NCBI GenBank assembly: GCA_039587475.1
Contig: JBDHIK010000007.1
Span: forward strand, 1 to 64,000
From: N074bin45 sp039587475
Lineage (GTDB): Bacteria; Gemmatimonadota; Gemmatimonadetes; Gemmatimonadales; GWC2-71-9
Direction: 5' to 3'
Length of the DNA stretch: 64,000 bases
Part shown: piece by piece, positions 8,694 through 17,619 of the stretch
How the letters are laid out: each line of letters starts with the position of its first letter
Numbering within the stretch: position 1 is the stretch's first letter
Translations under genes and position numbers: made by a program
Notes under the pieces: model-generated
The model's database searches: none
What the model was told of the DNA's origin: nothing
What the model saw: the letters and a program-made list of their open reading frames with translations, nothing else

Positions 8694-9678
8694 GGTTGGC
8701 GACAGAGCGAAAGGCCTGTACCAGAGCCACTGGAGGGTCGACCGCTGGCCGCCAGCGGAGGACGTTGCGCGCCGAGCTGCTGTCATAGGGATCCCCGCCC
8801 CGGAGAAACCGGACCGCCCCCTTGAGGGATCCTGGATACCGTTTCCGTCCCAGCAGGCGAAGCAGTCGCTCCGCAGCTCCCGCTGCGGCCAAGGCCGGTG
8901 CCGCGGGGAGCCGAACGGCCCGGGGCGGTCGGCCGATGAAGGTCGCCACGGCCGCAAGGATGTCACGGGCGGTGACTGGGGCGTCGCCGGTCACGTTGAA
9001 TGCGCGGCCCCAGCCCCGGTCCGACGTGAAAGCAGCCAGGACGGCTTGGGCCACACTGGTGGCGTGCACCAGCGCCATCGGTGTCCGGCCGTCTCCCACG
9101 AGCGGGAACCAGCCCCGGCGGGCCGTGGACAGGAGGCGTGGAAGCAGGAGCCGGTCGCCCGGTCCATAGATGACGTCGGGCCGCAGTGAGCAGGCGCGGA
9201 GGCCGCGGTCGGCGTGCTCGAACACGACCTGTTCGGCCATACGTTTCGACCTGGCGTAATACTCCCATGCCGGAAGGACCCCTGGAGGGTACGCCTCGCG
9301 AATGGTGTAGGGGGCGTCGTCGGCTGCGCGGCGGCCATAGACGGCTACGGAGGAAATGTGTACCAGCGGCACATGTCGGTCTTCCGCCAGGCGGCAGGCG
9401 TGGCGGGTGCCGTCGACGTTCACCGCTTCGAACCGGTCCCAGCCGGCCCGTTCGGCGATGATGGCCGCTGCATGGACCACGCCGGACAATGGCGGAAGAG
9501 GCTGGCGCCAGGTGTCGGCCTCTTCGACGGCGCCGAAGAGAGGCGTGGCGCCGAGCGATTCGACGAAGTTCGCGCCCGTCCGGTCCCGCACCAGAGCGGC
9601 GGTTCCCTGACCGGTTGCCGCCAGGATTCTGAGCACTTCCTGACCCACGAGCCCGGTGGCTCCCGTCACCAGGATCAC
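8686..9678 (-). CDS. NAD(P)-dependent epimerase/dehydratase (extended SDR)
   Basis: 330 aa. The N-terminal Rossmann motif is GATGLVG; the catalytic Tyr-Lys pair is in YYARSKRMAE with the Ser in HISSVAVYG. It also has the RPDVIYGPGD segment usual for atypical/extended SDRs that act on nucleotide sugars, sterols or isoprenoid-linked substrates; the actual substrate is unknown. The ATG overlaps the YgfZ stop by 4 bases (ATGA), and the stop overlaps the following uracil-DNA glycosylase start, so it is translated as part of that operon. Confidence 0.8.
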   Translation of the reverse strand: MILVTGATGLVGQEVLRILAATGQGTAALVRDRTGANFVESLGATPLFGAVEEADTWRQPLPPLSGVVHAAAIIAERAGWDRFEAVNVDGTRHACRLAEDRHVPLVHISSVAVYGRRAADDAPYTIREAYPPGVLPAWEYYARSKRMAEQVVFEHADRGLRACSLRPDVIYGPGDRLLLPRLLSTARRGWFPLVGDGRTPMALVHATSVAQAVLAAFTSDRGWGRAFNVTGDAPVTARDILAAVATFIGRPPRAVRLPAAPALAAAGAAERLLRLLGRKRYPGSLKGAVRFLRGGDPYDSSSARNVLRWRPAVDPPVALVQAFRSVANRG

Positions 9679-10664
9679 GCAGCGCGGTCCGGTGGATCGA
9701 AGGGAAGGGGCACGATGCGGGCCTCACGGCCTCCGGCGAGCACGGCGTCCCCCAGGTCGGCCTCCCGGCGCACCATAGCCAGCCCGAGACGCCGGTCGGT
9801 CAACGCCAGGACCGAGTGGACCTGTCCCAGGGCGCGGTCGGCGTTTCGTACCTCGGTGCCCTCGAGCGGCTGCAGGTCGAGCCAATCCAGACCGCGCAGC
9901 ACGCGCTGCGTCCGGCCGCGGAAGTGGATGCGGGCGACGGTCTCCTGGCCCAGAAAGCATCCTTTCGTGAACGACACGCCCTCGAGTTCTTCCAGACGCA
10001 CTTCCTGGAGGAGGGTCTTGTCCCCGATCTCGAAACCGAGCGCGGGCCATCCGGCCAGGATCCGCGCGGCATGATGATCGTCCTGGTCGCCTTCGGTCAT
10101 GCCGTGGTCCAACAGCAGGTTCGTGGCGTCGGTGAGCGCCTCCTCGGGTCCAGCCAGCAGGCTACGAAAGGGAGTGGTTCCCGTACCGCTGGCGACCACC
10201 ACTCCCTGACTTTCGACCGGCAGTCGGGCAACCTGCCCCGGGCCGTCAGCGCCGGGGTTCAGGTGAGCCTCCAGTAGCGCAGCCTCGGCGCGGTCGCCAT
10301 AGGTCCATGCGACCCGCCAGGCATCGCTCAGGTCAGCGAGTTTGGCCAATCGGGGCGGCAGGCTCCGCTTGAAGATCTCCATGGCAGGGCCATGCCCTTC
10401 TGGGGGGCCGATCAGCAGTATCTCCGTCCCCAGGTGCGCCAGCCAAAGATCGACCACCACCATTCCCTTCGGGGTGAGGAGCGCGGTGTACGTCATCCGG
10501 CCCAGCCCGGGGCCCACGAGGTCGTTCGTCAGCAGCCCCTGAAGGCAATCGGCGGCTCCGGACCCGGTGATCCGGAACACCGTGGCTGGGAGCGTAACCA
10601 CGACACCTCCCCGTAGCAGGCGTTCGAGGCGGGGCTGGTCGAGGTAGACGTTGAGCATGGACAT
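9675..10664 (-). CDS. ygfZ: YgfZ/GcvT-domain folate-dependent Fe-S repair protein
   Basis: 329 aa. YgfZ (IBA57-type) proteins use tetrahydrofolate and help assemble or repair certain Fe-S enzymes. The hallmark KGCxxGQE is present as KGCFLGQETVARIHFRG about two thirds along. The N-terminal GcvT fold includes CLQGLLTNDL, matching the family's folate-site neighbourhood. The gene lies 18 bases after the Fe-S subunit gene glcF and before the Fe-S enzyme UDGb, so it could serve either; that link is inference. Its stop overlaps the epimerase start by 4 bases. Confidence 0.88.
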   Translation of the reverse strand: MSMLNVYLDQPRLERLLRGGVVVTLPATVFRITGSGAADCLQGLLTNDLVGPGLGRMTYTALLTPKGMVVVDLWLAHLGTEILLIGPPEGHGPAMEIFKRSLPPRLAKLADLSDAWRVAWTYGDRAEAALLEAHLNPGADGPGQVARLPVESQGVVVASGTGTTPFRSLLAGPEEALTDATNLLLDHGMTEGDQDDHHAARILAGWPALGFEIGDKTLLQEVRLEELEGVSFTKGCFLGQETVARIHFRGRTQRVLRGLDWLDLQPLEGTEVRNADRALGQVHSVLALTDRRLGLAMVRREADLGDAVLAGGREARIVPLPFDPPDRAA

Positions 10665-10682
10665 GCAACAAGATAGACCGCT

Positions 10683-11915
10683 TCAGGCGCTGACGTCTTC
10701 GCGGTAGATGCCCGCTGCCTGATAGGAGAGATCGAGCAGTTCGACGGGGTGGACCACTCGGACTGTGCTGCCAGCCGCCAGGAGGCCTGCTCCGATATGC
10801 ATGAGACAGCCCGGGTTCCCAGTTGCGACGGCGTCGATCCTCGTCCCGTCGTCGAGGATTGGGCCGAGCTTGTCCGCCAGGATGGCACGCGCCTGGTCGG
10901 GTTGGGCCAGCGAGTAGAGACCGGCGCTACCGCAGCAGCGATCCCACCCGTCGGCAAGCACGACATCCAGTTCCGGGATGGCCGCCAGGACGGTCTGGGG
11001 GGCGTCGACCACTCGTTGGGCGTGATGCAGGTGGCAAGGCGCATCGTAGGCGACACGCATCGCGACCGGCCCTCCCATTCTTGGCCCTGCGGCAGTGAGG
11101 AGTTCACTCACGTCCCGTACCCGGGACGCCAGACGGCCCCCGGTCTCTTGGCCGAGCAATCGATCGTACGTCCGGAGAAGGGCGCCGCATCCGGCGCTGT
11201 CTACGACCAGGAAATCGACGTCTTCCGGGAACGCTGCCACGTTCTGCCGGGCAAGCTCCCTGGCCTGCTCCTCGTCACCGGCGTGTTCGTGCAAGGCGCC
11301 ACAGCATCCTTGCCCCGGCAGGTCGACGACACGATAGCCGTTGGCGGTGAGGGTCCGTTCCACCGCGCCATGTACGTGAGGAAACAGGGTGTCCATGACA
11401 CAGCCTCGGAACAGCCCTACCGTCGGTCCGGACCCGGGGCGAATCGATGCGCGCCGGATCCGGCCGGGCCACCCCGGGGCGCTGGCGGCCAACATTCCTG
11501 AGACGAATCCGGCGGCACCGGAGCCCGCCATCAACCGGGGAAGCCCCGTGTGTCGGATCCAGCGGGCGATGGTGAACAGCGGGCGCCACGCTCGTGACGT
11601 CTGGAACGTGGCCAACAGCATCGTCCGGAGGGGATCCGGCGCCCCGGTCTGGAACAGCGCTTCGCGGGCGGTTTGAAGCGCCTCGCCGTATCGGACGCCT
11701 GACGGACACGCGGGTTCGCACCCGAGACAGCCGAGGCAACTGTCCAGATGATCGCGGATGGCGGGGTCCGATCGTCCCCGCTCCAGGGCCCGCATCAACA
11801 CGATGCGGCCGCGAGGGCTCTCGTTCTCGTCTCCCGTCGCCAGATACGTGGGGCACGCCGGAAGGCAGAACCCGCAATGCACGCAGGCGTCCAGTCCCTG
11901 ATACCCCTCAGCCAT
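10683..11915 (-). CDS. glcF: Glycolate oxidase iron-sulfur subunit
   Basis: 410 aa. Passes electrons from the FAD subunits to the quinone pool. Two 4Fe-4S ferredoxin motifs lie near the N-terminus: CVHCGFCLPACP and CLGCLGCEPACP. Two cysteine-rich CCG domains follow (GCCGALHE and RCCGSAGLY), as in GlcF and heterodisulfide-reductase-like proteins. Its start overlaps the glcE stop by 8 bases, completing a glcD-glcE-glcF order. Lactate oxidation by a related LutA-type system is the alternative, but the presence of both FAD subunits favours glycolate. Confidence 0.9.
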   Translation of the reverse strand: MAEGYQGLDACVHCGFCLPACPTYLATGDENESPRGRIVLMRALERGRSDPAIRDHLDSCLGCLGCEPACPSGVRYGEALQTAREALFQTGAPDPLRTMLLATFQTSRAWRPLFTIARWIRHTGLPRLMAGSGAAGFVSGMLAASAPGWPGRIRRASIRPGSGPTVGLFRGCVMDTLFPHVHGAVERTLTANGYRVVDLPGQGCCGALHEHAGDEEQARELARQNVAAFPEDVDFLVVDSAGCGALLRTYDRLLGQETGGRLASRVRDVSELLTAAGPRMGGPVAMRVAYDAPCHLHHAQRVVDAPQTVLAAIPELDVVLADGWDRCCGSAGLYSLAQPDQARAILADKLGPILDDGTRIDAVATGNPGCLMHIGAGLLAAGSTVRVVHPVELLDLSYQAAGIYREDVSA

Positions 11916-13122
11916 CGCCCCGCTCGAGGGCGATACTCAGTTGGAGGTCGGGATCGAACGTGGTGCGCAACCGGTCGACGACCTGGCCGACGCCTTCCCG
12001 GTAGGCGCCGAAATGGCCGACTCGGTGCCGCAGGTGCCAGGGCGCTCGCTCCAGGGTCATGGGGATCTCACGCTGGGCCATGACATGGCGCAGGGCGAGG
12101 AGTTGCTCGGGCGACGCCACTCCGGTCCAGCGGAGTCCGCCCGCGGCAGCTCCCGCCGTGACCAGGCCGTCTTCCAGGTCGTGAGTGAGTCGGTCGAGTG
12201 CTTCGTCCAGGCCGTCTGCCAGGACACCCAGTCGGAAGCTCACGGGGGCCGCGTTGGCCGAGTCACGCACCATGCGCCACAAGCGCGTGGCCCGATCCGT
12301 GGGGAGCGACTCCCACACCGCCTCGGTGTCGGCGTCGAGCCTTGGCGTCTCAGACTGGACTAGGGCCTCAGCACCGAGGATCCTGGCGGCAAGTAGCCAC
12401 TCCGGCTCCGCCGCCGCGGTTGGAGACAGGAGTTCCAGGGCCGCGACATCGATGCCGGCCGCCGTCACCTCCCGTGCAGCTGCGGTGAGCTCGTCCCTGG
12501 TCCCGCGGGCGACGAGTGTGGTATCGGCTTTCGGCAGCGTGCGCAGTCTGAGGTGGACGGCCGTGATGATGCCGAAGCCGCCGAAGCCGCCGACCTGGAG
12601 CTTGGTGAGATCGAATCCGGCCACGTTCTTCATGACCCGTCCGCCAGACTCGATGAGCCGGCCGTCGGCGGTCACGACCCGGCATCCCAGGACGTGATCG
12701 CGGACCGGGCCGAATCGAGCCCGCAGTGGCCCGGACGTTCCCGTTGCGACGACCGAACCGAGGGTGCGCTCTGGCCGGCCGGGTGGGTCGAGTGCCAGCC
12801 ACATGCCGTCCTCGGCCAGGCGTTCGCTGAGGTCCGCCATGGCGACCCCGGCCTGGACGGTGGCCACCTGATCAGCGGCGCTCACTGCCTGGACGTTCCC
12901 GAGTCCTTCCAGGCGGAGCACCATGTCTGCGGGGGCATCGTCGACCAGCCAGGTGCGCCGGCCCTCGATCCGGATGCGCCAGCCTGCCTGCCGTGCCTCA
13001 CGGCACGCAAGGGCCACGGCCTCCTCCGTCCTCGGCGTGACGATGACCGTGCCGCCATCGCCGCTCGTCACGACGTGCGGACCCAGTACCGCCTCGAGCC
13101 GCCGAAGGGCCTCCTCGCTCAT
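11908..13122 (-). CDS. glcE: Glycolate oxidase FAD-binding subunit
   Basis: 404 aa. An FAD-binding PCMH-type (vanillyl-alcohol-oxidase fold) subunit that partners GlcD. FAD-contact stretches include GTSGPLRARFG, GRVMKNVAGFDL and the preceding RFGPVRDHVLG, which are characteristic of GlcE. The ATG at 13122 is preferred over an upstream start at 13143: it forms an ATGA overlap with the glcD stop and has a strong GGGGGG-type ribosome site. The C-terminal third is less conserved. Confidence 0.88.
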   Translation of the reverse strand: MSEEALRRLEAVLGPHVVTSGDGGTVIVTPRTEEAVALACREARQAGWRIRIEGRRTWLVDDAPADMVLRLEGLGNVQAVSAADQVATVQAGVAMADLSERLAEDGMWLALDPPGRPERTLGSVVATGTSGPLRARFGPVRDHVLGCRVVTADGRLIESGGRVMKNVAGFDLTKLQVGGFGGFGIITAVHLRLRTLPKADTTLVARGTRDELTAAAREVTAAGIDVAALELLSPTAAAEPEWLLAARILGAEALVQSETPRLDADTEAVWESLPTDRATRLWRMVRDSANAAPVSFRLGVLADGLDEALDRLTHDLEDGLVTAGAAAGGLRWTGVASPEQLLALRHVMAQREIPMTLERAPWHLRHRVGHFGAYREGVGQVVDRLRTTFDPDLQLSIALERGDG

Positions 13123-14534
13123 GCCACCCCCCCAGCCCGCCACTCGCGGCAGGCGTGTATCGGGACCACTTTGCCGGGGTTGGCCCTTTCCTCAGGGTCG
13201 AAAGCCCGCCTGACTGCCCGCATGGTCGCCAAAGTATCTCCGTTGAAGGCCCAGGGCATGTACTCGCGTTTGTCGGCCCCCACGCCATGCTCACCGGTAA
13301 TCGAGCCGCCCGCGTCGAGACAGGCTGCCATGATTTCACTGCTGGCCAACCGGACTCGCTGGGTCATGCCCGGCACCGCACGATCGAAATTGATGTTGGG
13401 GTGCAGGTTGCCGTCGCCGGCATGGAACACGTTGCTGATCGTCAGGTCGTGACGGCGTCCGATGTCGGTTATCTGGTCCAGGATGTCCGGGAGTGCGGAG
13501 CGCGGTACGACCGCATCCTGGACCGCGAGGTCGGGAGCAATGCGGCCCATGGCTCCGAAGGCCTTCTTTCGGCCCTGCCAGAGGCGGGCCCGCTCCGCCG
13601 GGCTGCTGGCAGTGCGAACGGTGCGAGCACCATGGCGTTCCAGGACAGACGTCACCAGAGAGGACTCGGCTTGGACACCGGCCGCGCCGCCGTCCACTTC
13701 GACCAGAAGCACCGCGGCGGCGTCCCGCGGATACCCTGCCGCATAGATGGAATCTTCCACGGCCTGGATGCAGGGTCGGTCCATCATTTCGAGAGCGGCC
13801 GGAACGACTCCCGAGGCGATGATATCCGTCACCGCTTCACTGGCGTCACGAATGGCCATGAAATCCGCAAGCAGCGTCGTGACCGCCTGCGGGGTCGCCT
13901 CGAGCCGGACGGTGATATCGAGGGCCACGCCGAACATGCCCTCACTTCCCACGAAGAGGCCCACCAGGTCCGGGCCCCAGGGCTCGCCCTGTTCCGACCC
14001 GAGGGACAGCACCGATCCGTCCGGGAGCGCCACGGTGAGCGCCGCGACGTGGTTGGTGGTGACCCCGTACTTCAGGCAGTGAGGCCCGCCGGCATTTTCG
14101 GCCACGTTGCCACCGATGGTGCAGGCGGTCTGACTCGAGGGATCGGGGGCGAAGTACAGTCCGTGTGGAGCGGTTGCGGCGCTCAATCGGGCGTTGATCA
14201 CGCCCGGCTCAATGCAGGCCCGGCGAGCGTGGGGATCGATGCTGATGATGTGGTTGAGGCGTGTCAGCGTGAGGAGGACGGCGTGCTCATCGGCCAGGGC
14301 CCCGCCGGACAGTCCGGTGCCGGCGCCGCGGGCGACGAACGGTACCTGGGCGTTGTGGAGCAATCGGAGGACCGCCAGGACCTGATCTCGGTCGCCCGGC
14401 AGCACGACACACCCGGGTGTGGCCTCGTGCGTGGGGAGGCCATCAGCCCGATACACGGAAACCTCGTCGGGCTGTGACCGGACCCACCGGTGCCCAACGA
14501 TCCGCTCCAGCTCGCGGATCAGGGATCGCTGCAT
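13119..14534 (-). CDS. glcD: Glycolate oxidase FAD-linked catalytic subunit
   Basis: 471 aa from the ATG at 14534. Oxidises glycolate (or D-lactate) to glyoxylate (or pyruvate). The FAD domain has VARGAGTGLSGGA, PDPSSQTACTIGGNVAENAG and the C-terminal substrate/cap domain carries HAGDGNLHPNI and GEHGVGADKREYM, all typical of GlcD. An upstream in-frame start at 14612 adds 26 unconserved residues and is rejected. No Shine-Dalgarno sequence precedes 14534; a possible -10 (TACATT, 14541-14546) ends six bases before the ATG, so a leaderless start is possible. First gene of glcDEF-ygfZ-SDR-udg. Confidence 0.9.
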   Translation of the reverse strand: MQRSLIRELERIVGHRWVRSQPDEVSVYRADGLPTHEATPGCVVLPGDRDQVLAVLRLLHNAQVPFVARGAGTGLSGGALADEHAVLLTLTRLNHIISIDPHARRACIEPGVINARLSAATAPHGLYFAPDPSSQTACTIGGNVAENAGGPHCLKYGVTTNHVAALTVALPDGSVLSLGSEQGEPWGPDLVGLFVGSEGMFGVALDITVRLEATPQAVTTLLADFMAIRDASEAVTDIIASGVVPAALEMMDRPCIQAVEDSIYAAGYPRDAAAVLLVEVDGGAAGVQAESSLVTSVLERHGARTVRTASSPAERARLWQGRKKAFGAMGRIAPDLAVQDAVVPRSALPDILDQITDIGRRHDLTISNVFHAGDGNLHPNINFDRAVPGMTQRVRLASSEIMAACLDAGGSITGEHGVGADKREYMPWAFNGDTLATMRAVRRAFDPEERANPGKVVPIHACREWRAGGVA

Positions 14535-14600
14535 GATGTGAATGTAGTGCCTGCCGGGAGCAGGGAGCCAGCAGCGCGGTTCGACGCGGGTGAGGCGATG

Positions 14601-14626
14601 GGCGCCGGCCAACGAGGACCGGCGCC
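14601..14626 (-). terminator. GC-rich hairpin after the sigma factor gene
   Basis: Perfect 8-bp inverted repeat GGCGCCGG / CCGGCGCC around a 10-base loop, 20 bases beyond the sigma factor stop and upstream of glcD. No U-tract follows on either strand, so intrinsic termination is only suggested. Confidence 0.35.
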
Positions 14627-14645
14627 AGGGCAGGGCAGGCCGGAG

Positions 14646-15539
14646 CTAGGCCGCGCCCCAGAAGCCTTTCAGCGACTTGACGTCGGGAGACTCGCGCAGC
14701 TTTTCGAAGGCGCGTTCGCGAATCTGGCGGATACGCTCGCGAGTGACGCCGAGCAAGGCACCGATCTTCTCGAGCGTCAACGCTTCCGAGCCTTCCTCGA
14801 GTCCGTAGTAGAGGTATAGGATCTTGCGCTCGCGGGGGGTGAGGTGCCGCTCGAAGATGCGGTCGATGAATTCCCGCATGAGCGTCGAGTCCGTCTTGTC
14901 TTCGATCTCACCGCCCCCACTGCCCGCAAACCGTTCCCCGAACGTGCTGGCGGCCTTGTCCGACCGCTCCACCGGGGCATCCAGAGACAACTCCGCGCTC
15001 GTCATGCGACGCGCGGACCGGATGTTCTCCACCGAGTCGTTGAGCGCGATGGCGATCTCTCGGTCGGTCGGCTCCCGGCCCAGCTCCTGAGACAGGAAGC
15101 TCTCCGCGCGCGACATGCGGATGAGCGCCGAGTTCTGGTTGAGAGGAATGCGCACGCTTCGGGTCTGTTCCGCCAGAGCCTTGAGGACGGCCTGTCGCAC
15201 CCACCAGACGGCATAGGAGATGAACTTCACGCCGTGGTCGGGGTCGAACTTCCGGACGGCCTTCAGGAGGCCCTCGTTGCCGATGGCCACTAGCTCCGAC
15301 AGGTCGAGTCCGTGCCCTTGGTACTTCTTCACGTAGGAGATCACAAACCGCAGGTTGGCCGTGACCAACCGTTCGGCTGCCTGCTGATCACCGTCCTGCG
15401 CCAGGCGCGCCAGCCGCTTTTCCTCGGCCGGATCGGTGATCATGGGGAGTTTCTGAATGTCCTGCAGGTACTGGTCGAAGGCGCCGGTCGGCGCAGGGCG
15501 GAAGAAAGGCCGGGGCTTACTCGCGGTTCCAGAAGCCAT
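14646..15539 (-). CDS. RpoD/SigA-family RNA polymerase sigma factor
   Basis: 297 aa, without the long N-terminal region 1.1 of E. coli RpoD. Region 1.2 (about 20-35), region 2 with the core-binding and -10 recognition helices (NLRFVISYVKKYQGHGLDL then KFISYAVWWVRQAV, ~60-125), region 3, and region 4 with the -35 helix-turn-helix (LGVTRERIRQIRERAFEKLR) are all present. Short forms like this serve as the main sigma factor in some phyla, but a group-2 factor cannot be excluded. The ATG has AGGGG upstream. A near-consensus promoter lies 84 bases upstream, and a GC hairpin follows the gene. Confidence 0.9.
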   Translation of the reverse strand: MASGTASKPRPFFRPAPTGAFDQYLQDIQKLPMITDPAEEKRLARLAQDGDQQAAERLVTANLRFVISYVKKYQGHGLDLSELVAIGNEGLLKAVRKFDPDHGVKFISYAVWWVRQAVLKALAEQTRSVRIPLNQNSALIRMSRAESFLSQELGREPTDREIAIALNDSVENIRSARRMTSAELSLDAPVERSDKAASTFGERFAGSGGGEIEDKTDSTLMREFIDRIFERHLTPRERKILYLYYGLEEGSEALTLEKIGALLGVTRERIRQIRERAFEKLRESPDVKSLKGFWGAA

Positions 15540-15622
15540 TACAACCCCTGACGGGAGGAGTGAATGTGTGCCGTGGCGCGAACTTAGGAGAGGTACCCAC
15601 CGTGAAACCGGTTGGGAGGGCG

Positions 15623-15651
15623 AATATAGGGAGCGTCGGGATGAGGGTCAA
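15623..15651 (-). promoter_or_regulatory. Strong sigma-70 promoter for the sigma factor gene
   Basis: On the minus strand TTGACC (15646-15651), an exact 17-bp spacer, then TATATT (15623-15628). A start near 15616 gives a leader of about 76 bases ending in an AGGGG ribosome site. It is the best consensus promoter in the window and lies within an unusually AT-rich 280-base gap. Confidence 0.65.
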
Positions 15652-15769
15652 CAGATTCTTTTTTGTCCACATCACAAATCGTTAGTCACAATAGGTTTCG
15701 AGTGTTCTTCCACCTTTCCCCATTTCGAGATTCGCGTTATCCACGTACCCGCACCATAAGATGTTCCCA

Positions 15770-15782
15770 GTAAACGGTTTAC
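15770..15782. promoter_or_regulatory. Perfect 13-bp palindrome, possible operator
   Basis: GTAAAC-G-GTTTAC lies between aroB and the sigma factor promoter, about 155 bases upstream of the predicted transcription start. It is AT-rich in a GC-rich genome and has the size of a dimeric helix-turn-helix operator. No regulator can be assigned. Confidence 0.3.
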
Positions 15783-15822
15783 GTCGGTGACGGTGGTGCG
15801 TGAATGTGGAAAGCATGTTGAC

Positions 15823-16971
15823 TCAGGCGAGCCCGATACGCCCCAGGGCCCGCGAGATTCGGTCAGAATCGTCCAGGGCCACGGTCCACGGCGCGGTGGC
15901 AGCGGCCATTGCCCCGATTCCGGCTGGAAGCGCAAAACGGATCTGCGAATTGGTGCCCTTCTTGTCGTACCGCATGGCCGCGATGACCTCCGCGCGCGAA
16001 GGTCCGCCACCGATCTGAGTCGGGAGGCTAAACAGCTTGAGCACGTCGAGGATGCGGTCAACGATGTCCACGGGCGCGAGGCCCAGGTCGGCTGCGAGGG
16101 CCGCTTCCACTACCAGCCCCAGGCTCACGGCCTCGCCGTGGCTCAGTTGGTAGTCGGTGCTGCGCTCGAGGGCGTGGGCCACGGTGTGCCCCAGGTTGAG
16201 GTGAGCCCTGCGACCCTCCTCACGCTCATCGGCTTCCACCACCGCAGCCTTCAGGCGCACGCTGGCGGCGACCAATTCCTCCAGGACCCCCAGATCCCGG
16301 GCCAGAATGTCGGTGTGCCGCTGCGCCATCCAGTCGAACAGGACGTGGTCCGCCATGACGGCCTGTTTGATGGCTTCTGACAGGCCGACCCGGAACTCCG
16401 CATCGCTGAGGGTGTCAAGACAGCGGAGGTCAGCCACCACGGCGGCCGGTTGGTGAAAGGCGCCGACCAGATTCTTACCGAACGTCGTGTCTACGGCGGT
16501 CTTGCCCCCGATGGAGGCGTCCACCATCGCGAGCAGGGTGGTCGGTACCGTAATGAAGGGAATGCCCCGCATGTACGTGGCGGCGACGAAGCCTGCCAGG
16601 TCGCCGACCACGCCACCACCGATGGCCACGATGGCCGAGTCCCGTCCGGCGCTCCGTTCCATGAGGATGTCGGTGACGCGGGACCACTCGTCCCGGCTCT
16701 TGGTCGACTCCCCCGGGGGAACCGCGATCGGTGTGGTGAGCCATTCGGATTGCGGGTCGCTGTGCGGCTCACGCCACGCATGTCGCGGATCCAAGCGCCA
16801 GTCGTTCAGCAGCTCGGCCACCACGTCATCGGTTACCGTGAAGAGCGCGCGCTTCGGGACGTGCCGGGCGGCGATGGTGTCCAGGTGACCAAGAAGCCCC
16901 GGGCCCAGATACACCGGGTAGCTCCCGTCTGCGTGGCGGATGGTGAGGGTCGCCTCAGGGACTGAGGTCAC
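15823..16971 (-). CDS. aroB: 3-dehydroquinate synthase
   Basis: 382 aa. Converts DAHP to 3-dehydroquinate in the shikimate pathway, using NAD+ and Zn2+. Characteristic stretches: GGGVVGDLAGFVAATYMRG (NAD binding), PTTLLAMVDASIGGKTAVD, GKNLVGAFHQP, and the metal ligands in GLSEAIK, LNLGHTVAHALE and LSHGEAVSLG. The GTG at 16971 forms a GTGA overlap with the adenosyltransferase stop and puts the first beta strand at the right place; the longer frame to 17121 is antisense shadow. Slightly longer than the usual ~360 aa because of an insertion near residues 65-90. Confidence 0.93.
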   Translation of the reverse strand: MTSVPEATLTIRHADGSYPVYLGPGLLGHLDTIAARHVPKRALFTVTDDVVAELLNDWRLDPRHAWREPHSDPQSEWLTTPIAVPPGESTKSRDEWSRVTDILMERSAGRDSAIVAIGGGVVGDLAGFVAATYMRGIPFITVPTTLLAMVDASIGGKTAVDTTFGKNLVGAFHQPAAVVADLRCLDTLSDAEFRVGLSEAIKQAVMADHVLFDWMAQRHTDILARDLGVLEELVAASVRLKAAVVEADEREEGRRAHLNLGHTVAHALERSTDYQLSHGEAVSLGLVVEAALAADLGLAPVDIVDRILDVLKLFSLPTQIGGGPSRAEVIAAMRYDKKGTNSQIRFALPAGIGAMAAATAPWTVALDDSDRISRALGRIGLA

Positions 16972-17513
16972 CAGGTCTCGTCCGGGAGTCCTGCCGAGTG
17001 GTTGGCCAGCCGGGCCAAGGTGAAGAGCAGATCCGACAGTCGGTTGAGATACCGGAGGAACAGCGGCGGAACATCGTCGGCAGCGGCCAGGGCGATGACG
17101 GTCCGCTCGGTGCGCCGGCACACGGTCCGGGCCAGATGGAGCGCCGAAGCCTTCTCCGAGCCGCCGGGGAGTATGAACTGGTCGAGTGCCGGGAGCTGCG
17201 CTTCAGCGTCGTCGATGGCCCGCTCGAACGTCTCGATCCGGTCGTTCGACAGGTCGGCCTTGGCGAGTGCCTTGGCTACCCTCTCCGGATCGGGGGTGGC
17301 AAGATGCCCGCCGATGGCAAACAGGTCACGCTGGATCTCGCGCAGGAGCTCGTCGGCAAAGGTGCGGGGTTCGACGGCACGGGCCACGCCGATCGTGGAA
17401 TTCAGCTCGTCGACGTCGCCATACGCCGCGACCCGGTGGTGCGCTTTCGACACGCGACCACCGCCGAACAGCCCGGTCTCGCCGCTGTCTCCGGTCCTGG
17501 TGTAGATCCTCAT
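16968..17513 (-). CDS. Cob(I)alamin adenosyltransferase, PduO type
   Basis: 181 aa. Transfers adenosyl from ATP to cob(I)alamin, making adenosylcobalamin. The ATP-binding N-terminus reads MRIYTRTGDSGETGLFGG; later motifs are the conserved VDELNS, FILPGGS, and the helix with CRRTERTV and LNRLSDLLFTLAR. The ATG at 17513 is set by the universal start of the family; frame upstream to 17657 is unconserved. It overlaps aroB by 4 bases and follows the carboxypeptidase by 106 bases. No other cobalamin gene is nearby. Confidence 0.9.
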   Translation of the reverse strand: MRIYTRTGDSGETGLFGGGRVSKAHHRVAAYGDVDELNSTIGVARAVEPRTFADELLREIQRDLFAIGGHLATPDPERVAKALAKADLSNDRIETFERAIDDAEAQLPALDQFILPGGSEKASALHLARTVCRRTERTVIALAAADDVPPLFLRYLNRLSDLLFTLARLANHSAGLPDETW

Positions 17514-17619
17514 GCTCGGGAAGATGGCTGGCAGCGACCGCGGATGCCAGCAATGTGCCCGCCCCGATTCGCGAAGTACGGACGGGGGCGGGGGGTCTCG
17601 CGAGGAAGGAGCGGGGTCG

